Assembly: GCA_017481945.1 (NCBI GenBank)
Contig: JAFUOJ010000020.1
Location: 45,456-109,455 of the forward strand
Origin: Parabacteroides sp.
Lineage (GTDB): Bacteria; Bacteroidota; Bacteroidia; Bacteroidales; Tannerellaceae
Length of the DNA: 64,000 bases
Direction: 5' to 3'
Made by a program: the position numbers and the translations under genes. How positions within the stretch are numbered: the stretch's first letter is position 1; the number at the start of each line of letters is the position of its first letter. The notes under the pieces are model-generated. The model saw only the letters and a program-made list of their open reading frames with translations. It did no database searches and was not told the origin of the DNA. Shown one piece after another: positions 51,780 through 59,604 of the stretch.

Positions 51780-52379
51780 ATGAGTATGATGAGAAAACTG
51801 ATTTTCATGATGTTCCTGTTTGTGGTTCCCCTGTCGTTCTATGGGCAGGAGAAACTGACCGAGTACAAGGGTTCGGTAGTCGGAATTAAGACGAACCTTC
51901 CGTACTGGGCAACGGTGACGTTTAATTTGGGGGCAGAATTCCGCTTGGCACGTCACTGGAGTTTGGATATCGAAGCCGGTCTGAATCCTTTCGATGGAAA
52001 GAATGACGACGGAAGCTACGATAAGGCATTGAAACACCTACGCCTTCATCCGGAATTGCGCTACTGGTTCTGTGAAACGTTTAACCGTCATTTTGTGGGG
52101 TTACACGTTCCTTACCTATTATATAATGTAGCGAACATTAAATGGTTGGGTACGGAAGATGAACGCCATGAAGGCTGGGGGACCGGTGTTGGTGTTAGCT
52201 ACGGATACTCTTGGTTGCTCTCAAAGCATTGGAACATCGAGGCCACTGTCGGGGTGGGTTATCTCTATTTAGAGTCTGACAAATACCCTTGTGCCAACTG
52301 CGGAAGAAAGCAGGAGACCATTAAGAAACACTACTTTGGCCCGACACAGGCAGCTATCAATCTGATTTATCAATTCTAA
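51780..52379 (+). CDS. DUF3575 outer-membrane protein
   Basis: A 199-residue exported barrel-like protein, signal peptide MSMMRKLIFMMFLFVVPLSFYGQ (either ATG at 51780 or 51786/51789 may start). The family signature is VVGIKTNLPYWATVTFNLGAE, WSLDIEAGLNPF, and LHPELRYWFCETFNRHFVGL. DUF3575 genes are routine members of Mfa/Fim-type fimbrial clusters in Bacteroidales, with unknown biochemical role, perhaps outer-membrane assembly. Followed directly by the DUF3868 gene. Confidence 0.85.
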   Translation: MSMMRKLIFMMFLFVVPLSFYGQEKLTEYKGSVVGIKTNLPYWATVTFNLGAEFRLARHWSLDIEAGLNPFDGKNDDGSYDKALKHLRLHPELRYWFCETFNRHFVGLHVPYLLYNVANIKWLGTEDERHEGWGTGVGVSYGYSWLLSKHWNIEATVGVGYLYLESDKYPCANCGRKQETIKKHYFGPTQAAINLIYQF

Positions 52380-52397
52380 ATGCTGGAGGAAACGAAG

Positions 52398-53849
52398 ATG
52401 AACTATACATTTACGAAACCTTTTGCACTTGCCTTCGCGCTACTTTGCGGAGGGATGGTGCAGGCCCAGACTTTGCAGGACGGACAGATCCTTGTCAAAG
52501 AAAAGTTAGTCGAACGTGCCGGAGATGAACTGGTGATCAATATGACCATCGACATCAGCCAGATTCAAGTACCTGCTAATCGTAGCGTTATCTGCACTCC
52601 GTTGATTGAACGAGGCGACAGCCTTTGTCCGCTACCGGCATTGGTAGTCAATGGACGTGAACGACACATTCAGTATGAACGTTCCGGACGCAACCCGGAG
52701 GAGAATAACGAGTTTGAAATACGTCGATATAATAAGAAAGAACAACAATTCAGCTACCATACCGCTATTCCTTACAGCTCTTGGATGGCGCGTTCCGAGG
52801 TCTCTTTGGTTACAGACCTTTGTGGTTGTGGTTGGGAAACTTTGCAGAACGACAAGTCCAACCTCTTTGCCATCAACTTGGTAAAGCCGGAACCGCTGAG
52901 ACCGGCATTGGCGTTTATCACTCCACCGGAAGAGTCCATCAAAGCTCGCACCAAAGAGGGGAGTGCTTTCTTAGACTTCCCGGTGAACAAGATTGTGATC
53001 TATCCGGAATATCGTAACAATACGTTGGAGTTAGCTAAGATTCGTGAAACCATCGAATCGGTTCGCAACGATGAATATGCCACCATTACGGAGGTGTATA
53101 TCAAAGGGTATGCCTCTCCCGAAGGTAGCTATAAGAACAACAGCTACTTAGCGGAAAATCGTGCGAAGGCATTGAGTAACTACGTGAAGGGACTCTACAA
53201 CTTTGCAGACGCTCGCTTCACCGTAGATTTTGAGCCGGAAGATTGGGCTGGATTGGAAAAACGGGTTTCGACCTCTGCTTTGGAGGATAAGGAGGAACTG
53301 TTGGCCATTATCCGTGCGGATGAACCAACTGACCTCGACCGAAAAGAGGCGAAGTTGAAGACGGTAAACGGCGGAGTGCCCTACCGTACTTTGCTGAATG
53401 AAATCTATCCTGCTTTGCGTCACTCTGATTATGCGGTGAAATACACCATCCGCAACTTTACGGTAGAGGAGGCAAAGCAGTTGATCTATACCGATCCGAA
53501 ACAGTTGAGCCTGAGCGAAATGTTCCAAGTCGCCCAGACGATGGATCCGGGTAGTGACGCATTCCGCGAAGTGTTTGAAATAGCCGTTCGTATGTATCCG
53601 GAGGATCCGGTGTCCAACCTCAATGCAGCGATGAATGCCATCTCGGTCAAACGTATCGATGCCGCTCGTCGCTACTTGACGAAAGTACCTGCCTGTCCGG
53701 AACGGGAGTTGGCAGAGGCTGACATCCTGATGTTGGAAGGCAAAACAGACGAAGCGAAAGCGAAGTTGGAAGCTTTGAAAGGAAATGCACAGGTGGCAAC
53801 ACAGGTGGAAGAGAATTTGAGACAATTGGCAACTTTGGTTGAGAATTGA
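52398..53849 (+). CDS. DUF3868/OmpA-like periplasmic protein of the fimbrial cluster
   Basis: 483 residues from ATG 52398 (signal MNYTFTKPFALAFALLCGGM...VQAQ; an ATG at 52380 is possible). N-terminal DUF3868-type beta domain to about 150. Residues of about 190-330 form an OmpA-like fold (VYIKGYASPEGSYKNNSYLA, ENRAKALSNYVKGL). The C-terminal part is a TPR-like helical region (EDPVSNLNAAMNAISVKRI, EADILMLEGKTDEAKAKLEAL). Likely binds peptidoglycan in the periplasm. Paired with the DUF3575 gene, as usual in such loci. Confidence 0.85.
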   Translation: MNYTFTKPFALAFALLCGGMVQAQTLQDGQILVKEKLVERAGDELVINMTIDISQIQVPANRSVICTPLIERGDSLCPLPALVVNGRERHIQYERSGRNPEENNEFEIRRYNKKEQQFSYHTAIPYSSWMARSEVSLVTDLCGCGWETLQNDKSNLFAINLVKPEPLRPALAFITPPEESIKARTKEGSAFLDFPVNKIVIYPEYRNNTLELAKIRETIESVRNDEYATITEVYIKGYASPEGSYKNNSYLAENRAKALSNYVKGLYNFADARFTVDFEPEDWAGLEKRVSTSALEDKEELLAIIRADEPTDLDRKEAKLKTVNGGVPYRTLLNEIYPALRHSDYAVKYTIRNFTVEEAKQLIYTDPKQLSLSEMFQVAQTMDPGSDAFREVFEIAVRMYPEDPVSNLNAAMNAISVKRIDAARRYLTKVPACPERELAEADILMLEGKTDEAKAKLEALKGNAQVATQVEENLRQLATLVEN

Positions 53850-54049
53850 TAAAAAAGAATAAAAAGAGAAGGTTTAAGTAGTACAGGGTCTATACAACGG
53901 GAAACGGGTTTGTTCCGGCTTACTGACAAAAAAACTAATAAAATCAACATAGTTAATGAAGTAAACTAAGAACAACTTGAAAAGCGAAAAAGAGCAAATA
54001 CGATATTTTTTTAATTATTATTTTGTTTTACAATTTAAATTTTAAAATT

Positions 54050-54514
54050 ATGTCTGTGAGATATAAGCTGGTTTCCCGTCAGGATTTTTCCAAGGGAGCC
54101 GAAAAGGGCAGTACTAAATTTTATGCACAAGCATTGTCAAACGGCAATGCCACTACGAATGAAATCTGTGAAAGTGTTTCAGAAGAAAGTGCATTAAGCA
54201 GTGGTGATGTGAAAAGCTTTTTAGACCGTATTGTTCGGAAGTTAGTCACTCATTTGCGTGAAGGTCGTAATGTCCAATTGGGAGAGTTAGGAAGTTTTCG
54301 TCTGGTCATTGCCAGTACAGGATCGGATTCTGAAAAAGGATTCAATGCTGCTACCATGATGAAAAGACCGAGGATTGTGTTTACTCCGGGTAAAATGTTG
54401 CAGGATATGCGTGACAGTGTTACGTACACCCGTGTAAAATTGAACTCAACGGAGGAGGATACAGCTTCAGGAGAGACGGATACAGACGAAGATGAAATGC
54501 CTGACGAATTGTAA
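54050..54514 (+). CDS. HU-like DNA-binding protein
   Basis: 154 residues from ATG 54050 (the formal start at 54023 is TTG). Residues of about 1-130 follow the Bacteroidetes HU-related fold: RYKLVSRQDFSKGAEKGSTKFY, SVSEESALSSGDVKSFLDRI, and the beta-arm with VQLGELGSFRLVI. The C-terminal tail is acidic (EEDTASGETDTDEDEMPDEL), unlike classical HU. Placed between the outer-membrane proteins and the fimbrillin; it may bend DNA at the switch or control the fimbrial promoter. Confidence 0.8.
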   Translation: MSVRYKLVSRQDFSKGAEKGSTKFYAQALSNGNATTNEICESVSEESALSSGDVKSFLDRIVRKLVTHLREGRNVQLGELGSFRLVIASTGSDSEKGFNAATMMKRPRIVFTPGKMLQDMRDSVTYTRVKLNSTEEDTASGETDTDEDEMPDEL

Positions 54515-54517
54515 GAT

Positions 54518-54655
54518 CAGGTCTACGTAGACCGGTTCGATGTACTCGCTGAGAGGCCGCTCCGACATCTCGGGCAGATGTCAGAAGAGATCTCGAGCAG
54601 ATCTCCACGGACATCTCGGGCAGATGTCGGAGGACCCTTCAGCGAGGAGTCGAAC
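54518..54655. repeat. Array of palindromic 23-bp units before the fimbrillin gene
   Basis: Units begin at 54518, 54541, 54564, 54587, 54610 and 54633. The three middle units are near-perfect hairpins: GACATCT-CGGGC-AGATGTC (54564-54582), GAGATCT-CGAGC-AGATCTC (54587-54605) and GACATCT-CGGGC-AGATGTC (54610-54628). The first contains the 14-bp palindrome GGTCTACGTAGACC (54520-54533). The sixth is GACCCTTCAGCGAGGAGTC. The outermost stretches also pair (ACTCGCTGA with TCAGCGAGGAGT), so a branched RNA fold is possible. Lies 3 bp after the HU-like stop and 58 bp before the fimbrillin ATG. Confidence 0.75.
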
Positions 54656-54713
54656 ACATTCAAGCAGAATTTTATAAACAACTTAATTATTAACTATTTA
54701 AAGTGACTGGAAT

Positions 54714-56771
54714 ATGAAAAAGAACAGGCTTTACACAATGATGGCTGCGGCTGTGTTACTAACCGCAAGCTGTTCTGACGACCTTGAAAAAGGAGGTAAT
54801 GGTGTGGATATACCGAGTACGAATGGAGACCGCGTCTATATGACGGTGAATATCTCGACTGCTTCTACCGGCTCTTCAACAAAAGCGAATGGAGAGGAAG
54901 GAGATGGTTATTTGGAAGAATTAACTGGTTCAAAAGAAGCTCATGTAGATGATTTGAATATTTTCTTAGTAGAATATACAAGTACAGATGTTACAGCTTA
55001 TGGTACAGACTATTTGAAGGCAACTAACGCTACTGCTTTTCAACAGAAGGAGATTGCAGGGTATGGATTTAAGAGTGGAATAAATCAAACTGCCAATGGG
55101 GGTACAGAGCCTAATCATGATAAGGTAACAGTGGCATTGTTAGAATCTGTTACTCCTACTGAAAAGCAGTATTTGGTGTATGCAATTGTGAATCATGGTT
55201 CAGCTATTACTACAATACCAGATGCTGACAATGACGGCAAAACAACTTTAGCTGATTTACTTGCTTATGATTATAATTCAGCGGTAGTTTCTGGTTCCGG
55301 AGCTATTGCAGATACAAATTATAGCAAATTTATCATGTCTACCCATAAAATGACAGGTCAGTCAGGTAGCTCTATCGTTTCAATATCTGAAGATAATAAG
55401 GATGAATCAAATCCTGCGGTAACAACGATTTATGTAGAACGTTTGGCTGCTCGTATTGACTTGAATGTAGCTGCTGGTTTACTAAACGATGATGGTTATA
55501 CTCCTACATCAACAACTGCAACTAATCAAGGATCTTTCAAATTGACTCGCTTTATCCCGATCAATCTTTATACAGGTTCAAGTTATATGTTTAAACAGGT
55601 AAGTCCGGTTGTTGACAGTTGGGATCAAGCTTTACCTGCTGCAAATACAGATTATGGAACTACTGATCCATATAAATATTTAGGAGATGAGGTGTGGAGT
55701 CCAACTTCAACTGTAGCTAATAAGACTGGTCAGTATAATTATGTATTGGATCCGAAAATAACTGATAAAGTAATAACTGATGGTACTCCTGCTATTACGA
55801 CTTATACAAATCAGTTCGTTTCTTCTTTTTCTCCAACTACAAATGCTTGGTATGCTGCATCTGTTCTATCAAGCAATACTTATACTGATGGTAGTACTAC
55901 TTTCACTCCGATTGTGTATACAAAAGAAAATACATTGGATCTTGAAAATCAGGTAAATGGTTATACAACAGGTATGATCTTTGAAGTTCAGTTTACACCG
56001 GGTGAAAACTTGACAGTTAGCCAATATAATGTTACTGATGATAAAGTAGATGTCGTAGATTATAGTTCTGATGACTATACTGGTAATGGTACATTCTTAA
56101 CTGCAGGTCATTTGACAAGTGATGGTTCTATCCAGAAAGTTCTTTATGCTGATGTTCAGACAATAGGTGCTTTGGCTTTTGATGGTTTAGGTACTGATAA
56201 AATGACAACACAAGTGTATAACGGTTTCATGGAGGGTTGGACTGATAATGTTACTTTTGATGATCTTGCTTCTTTGAAAACTATTGTTAATGGAATGAAG
56301 GAATCTAATTCTGTGGAATTAAAGTTTAAAGAGTATTTACAGGGTGTTCTTGCCACAGAAAATGCGACGTTTGCAACTATAAAAAGCAACTTAACTTGGT
56401 CTGCTTTTATAGAAAGTGAGAGTGGAAGCAGTCTATCATTGACAGGTGATGTAACCGATACATACATTGGTAGTTTATATGAAGATTGGGGTATTTCTTA
56501 TTACAAAGAAGGTAAGAGCTATTATAAATATTGGATCCGTCACGATACAAATGAGAATGTTAATGTGATGTCTGCTATGGAATTTGTGATTGTTCGTAAT
56601 AACGTTTATCAGTTGGTTGTAACTGGCGTTAGAGATTTGGGTGATCCACTTCCATACACTCCTGGTAAAGATTCTCCTGATAATCCAGATGAAAGTGAAG
56701 AGGTATTTATTGATGTTTATCTCTATGTAAAAAACTGGGTAAAACGTACGAACTCAGGCATCATTCTATAA
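54714..56771 (+). CDS. Mfa1-type major fimbrial subunit lipoprotein
   Basis: A 685-residue protein with lipoprotein signal MKKNRLYTMMAAAVLLTASC (Cys20). The mature part is Thr/Ser/Asp-rich beta structure, with hallmarks of the Mfa1/FimA superfamily: VYMTVNISTA, a helix-free N-domain (HVDDLNIFLVEY, KQYLVYAIVNHG), VERLAARIDLNVAAG, and a C-terminal strand DVYLYVKNWVKRT used for donor-strand polymerisation. Fimbrillins of this class are secreted as lipoproteins and trimmed by a protease at the surface before assembly. It is unusually long for an FimA (about 400) but similar to Mfa1 (about 560-680). First and probably most highly expressed structural gene of the cluster. Confidence 0.85.
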   Translation: MKKNRLYTMMAAAVLLTASCSDDLEKGGNGVDIPSTNGDRVYMTVNISTASTGSSTKANGEEGDGYLEELTGSKEAHVDDLNIFLVEYTSTDVTAYGTDYLKATNATAFQQKEIAGYGFKSGINQTANGGTEPNHDKVTVALLESVTPTEKQYLVYAIVNHGSAITTIPDADNDGKTTLADLLAYDYNSAVVSGSGAIADTNYSKFIMSTHKMTGQSGSSIVSISEDNKDESNPAVTTIYVERLAARIDLNVAAGLLNDDGYTPTSTTATNQGSFKLTRFIPINLYTGSSYMFKQVSPVVDSWDQALPAANTDYGTTDPYKYLGDEVWSPTSTVANKTGQYNYVLDPKITDKVITDGTPAITTYTNQFVSSFSPTTNAWYAASVLSSNTYTDGSTTFTPIVYTKENTLDLENQVNGYTTGMIFEVQFTPGENLTVSQYNVTDDKVDVVDYSSDDYTGNGTFLTAGHLTSDGSIQKVLYADVQTIGALAFDGLGTDKMTTQVYNGFMEGWTDNVTFDDLASLKTIVNGMKESNSVELKFKEYLQGVLATENATFATIKSNLTWSAFIESESGSSLSLTGDVTDTYIGSLYEDWGISYYKEGKSYYKYWIRHDTNENVNVMSAMEFVIVRNNVYQLVVTGVRDLGDPLPYTPGKDSPDNPDESEEVFIDVYLYVKNWVKRTNSGIIL

Positions 56772-56795
56772 TTATGCAATAATAGTTAAACACTC

Positions 56796-56831
56796 AAAGG
56801 GTTCGGGGGAAGAGAAATCTCCCGACCCTTT
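56796..56831 (+). terminator. Partial terminator/attenuator between fimbrillin and anchor gene
   Basis: AAAGGGTTCGGGGGA (56796-56810) pairs with TCTCCCGACCCTTT (56818-56831), with a bulge. The U-run is short, so read-through to the anchor gene is likely. This would give the excess of major subunit over anchor needed for a fimbria. Confidence 0.65.
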
Positions 56832-56869
56832 CATCCGCTACAGAAGTTTTATATTAAAAAGATAGAATT

Positions 56870-57973
56870 ATGAATCGTATATATCGTATATGTAAACAGT
56901 TCTTTGCTGTTGCCTCTCTGGTTGGATTGGCTTCCTGCGACTGGATACACGATGACTCGCTACCCCTTTGCGAGTATCGCCTGCATTTTAAATATGACTA
57001 CAACATGAAGTTTGCCGACGCTTTCCAGCATGAAGTAGATCAGGTGACGCTTTTTTTCTGTGACCAAGACGGAAACTTCTTGTATCAGCGGCAAATCCAA
57101 CAGTCGGAAATGGAGAATGGATCTATCTCCTTAGACCTTGAACCGGCTACTTACCAGTTGGTGACATGGGCAGGACTGAAAGCCTCCAGTTATGAACTAC
57201 CGCAACTGACTGCTGGCATATCAACCGTCGAAGATGTTAAGGTGCGTACTTTGCGCGAAGCGGATACTACACAACCCAATGAGTTAGACGCTTTATGGCA
57301 CAGTTTGGATACTCTTGTTGTGACCCGTGAGAAACCGGAAGATAAAATGATCAGTTTGGCAAAGAATACGAATAAGTTACGTGTTGTCTTGCAAAACGTG
57401 ACAGGCGAAGACATGGACGTGAATAACTTTACGTTCCAGATTGTGGCCGATAATGGCTATATGGATTATGACAACAGTTTGTTAGCCGATCCTACCATAA
57501 ATTACCTCCCGTATTATACGGAGAACGTAAACATTGCTGCCGACACTACGGCAGGAGCAACGGTCAGTTCTCAGTTTGTTGCTGTTGCTGAAATGAATAC
57601 CATGCGTCTGATGAATGGCAAGAACTATCGCTTGATTATTCGTCATGAAGGATGGGAAAAGGATGTATTGAATGTGAATTTGAACAACTATCTCCTTCTG
57701 ACCAAAATGGAAGGGCATAAAATATCAGCACAGGAGTATTTAGACCGTCAGGATGAATATTCGATTGTGTTTTTCTTGACCCCGGTTATCTGTCCAGATT
57801 GTCCCGATGTTCCGGACGAACCTGATGACCCGGTAAATCCTGATGAACCCGATGTCCCGGACGATCCAACCCCGGATGAACCGGAACCTGAAGACCCACA
57901 GATTGTAGGCTACGCTTGCTATAAGGTACAAGTGAAGGACTGGGTGATTCGTATCAATGAAGGTGAATTATAA
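56870..57973 (+). CDS. FimB/Mfa2-type fimbrial anchor lipoprotein
   Basis: A 367-residue lipoprotein (signal up to VGLASC, Cys24) of the FimB/Mfa2 family: LPLCEYRLHFKYDYNMKFAD, VDQVTLFFCDQDGNFLYQRQ, ATYQLVTWAGLK, KMISLAKNTNKLRVVLQN. A Pro/Asp/Glu-rich linker (CPDVPDEPDDPVNPDEPDV) precedes the last 25 residues, which form a C-terminal strand (CYKVQVKDWVIRIN). The family caps and anchors the fimbria to the outer membrane. It follows the major subunit gene, as in mfa1-mfa2. Confidence 0.85.
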   Translation: MNRIYRICKQFFAVASLVGLASCDWIHDDSLPLCEYRLHFKYDYNMKFADAFQHEVDQVTLFFCDQDGNFLYQRQIQQSEMENGSISLDLEPATYQLVTWAGLKASSYELPQLTAGISTVEDVKVRTLREADTTQPNELDALWHSLDTLVVTREKPEDKMISLAKNTNKLRVVLQNVTGEDMDVNNFTFQIVADNGYMDYDNSLLADPTINYLPYYTENVNIAADTTAGATVSSQFVAVAEMNTMRLMNGKNYRLIIRHEGWEKDVLNVNLNNYLLLTKMEGHKISAQEYLDRQDEYSIVFFLTPVICPDCPDVPDEPDDPVNPDEPDVPDDPTPDEPEPEDPQIVGYACYKVQVKDWVIRINEGEL

Positions 57974-58011
57974 ATGTAGTTTTAGTTTTAATTTGAGTAA
58001 AGAGGCCCTAT

Positions 58012-59586
58012 ATGATTCGATTCTATAATTCAATTAATCAAGTAGCAGCAGTGACCGCTGGGTTACTGCTCTGGTTGCTATTACCGGCTTGTAGCGACAA
58101 TAGCAGTGCCCCCGATCTGCCGGACGATTCCAAACTTTGTACGGTTACCATCTCTTTGCAAACTTCAAACAGTATGCATCCGGTAACGAAAGCAGAGGAT
58201 ACACCGAACTGGGTAGAGGAGGAGGCAGACTATGAACGTAATATTTCAAAGTGGTTAGTCGTCGCGTATGATGCCAATGGCGACTTAGCCGGTTACATGG
58301 CTGCCGGAAGTGGTGATACAGGGTTAGGAACGGATGACGATTCTAAAACGGCTGTTTCCCAAATGGAACTTCCTGTAGGTACGTATATATTCTATGCATT
58401 TGCGAATTTGGAGAGTTTGGAAAATGGTGGAGATTTGAAGAGTCGTATCATGACTGGTACATATAAAGCTGCGGATTTTGTGAATGGAGGAACTAACCAT
58501 GCGGTTCAGGTTGGAAATATTAATGAGAAGTTTAATGTAGCAACGGGTAAAAAGTTGATACCAATGAGTAGTTATGCTTATCCGATTACATTGTCTTCCA
58601 ATACGACATTGACGATACCATTGATCCGTATGATTGGAAAGGTACGGGTGACAATCTCAAATGAGTTGAACAATCAACCGGTGGAGATCTCAAATATGTT
58701 TATTGGGATGTTTCAAGAGAAAAGACCGATTTATCTGATTCCTTATATGTATGAGAATAAGAATTTCTTGGAATTTGATCCTACGATAGATGTGAGTAGG
58801 GCTCCCTCTTTCCCTGATCAGCAAACGACAGTAGCTGCTAATTTATCCTATTCTTTGATCACTGCAGATGAAACAAAGACAATAGCAGTAGGGAAGGAGA
58901 GTGCTCAAACGTTTACTACTTATGTAAATGAGTCTATGTTGACTTCGAGTACGAGTACTTCCGGAATGGCGATTACTTTGACGAGAGGTTCAGCGGGTGA
59001 GACTTATAAAACAACGACAAGCCATACAACTGACTTCGATTTTGTCCGCAGAAATGACCTGTTAGACATACCTATTTATATTACAGATATTGAGACTAAG
59101 TTAGAGTTTGTTTCACAACGTATACCAATCGGGGTATTCCCAAAGACGATTACTTTTGGAGGAAATGGTACGGGTATTCATGTTATAACACCCACCAGTT
59201 ATGTACATTCGGATGGGGGTGATTTGGCGATTCAATATACATTGACAAGCTCATCTTTGTCTTCTCCTGATACAAAATGGCAGATTCGGTATAAAAAAGA
59301 GGGTAGCTCATACGAGGCAGGAACTACCTATACTACTCTTGAGCTTATAGACAATGAGAACCAGTTACTGATTGATACAAATAATAACCAAGTGCTTTCA
59401 ACAGGTGAAATGACTATTGGGACTCAAGGAACTTTAAACGGCTCTTTCACCATTCGTACTCAGGAGTTGGCTAAGCGGTCCAGTGCTACGCTGAAGCTAA
59501 CCATAGTGGTGGAAGACAGTGAGAATACAAGTCGAGAAATACTGCTTCCCTATACAATTTATATCTGGAATCAGGCAAGCATTTAA
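58012..59586 (+). CDS. Fimbrillin-like lipoprotein, probable minor/tip component
   Basis: A 524-residue lipoprotein (signal ending LLLPAC, Cys27). Beta-rich mature part with Mfa-like traits: YERNISKWLVVAYDANGDL, LPVGTYIFYAFANLES, ITLSSNTTLTIPLIRMIGKV, and an Ig-like C-terminal half (FPKTITFGGNGTGIHV; ATLKLTIVVEDSEN). It ends IYIWNQASI, without the charged donor strand of the other subunits. Probably a fimbria-associated tip or accessory subunit encoded between the anchor and the very large surface protein. Confidence 0.7.
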   Translation: MIRFYNSINQVAAVTAGLLLWLLLPACSDNSSAPDLPDDSKLCTVTISLQTSNSMHPVTKAEDTPNWVEEEADYERNISKWLVVAYDANGDLAGYMAAGSGDTGLGTDDDSKTAVSQMELPVGTYIFYAFANLESLENGGDLKSRIMTGTYKAADFVNGGTNHAVQVGNINEKFNVATGKKLIPMSSYAYPITLSSNTTLTIPLIRMIGKVRVTISNELNNQPVEISNMFIGMFQEKRPIYLIPYMYENKNFLEFDPTIDVSRAPSFPDQQTTVAANLSYSLITADETKTIAVGKESAQTFTTYVNESMLTSSTSTSGMAITLTRGSAGETYKTTTSHTTDFDFVRRNDLLDIPIYITDIETKLEFVSQRIPIGVFPKTITFGGNGTGIHVITPTSYVHSDGGDLAIQYTLTSSSLSSPDTKWQIRYKKEGSSYEAGTTYTTLELIDNENQLLIDTNNNQVLSTGEMTIGTQGTLNGSFTIRTQELAKRSSATLKLTIVVEDSENTSREILLPYTIYIWNQASI

Positions 59587-59604
59587 AACGAAAGGAGATA
59601 ACTC

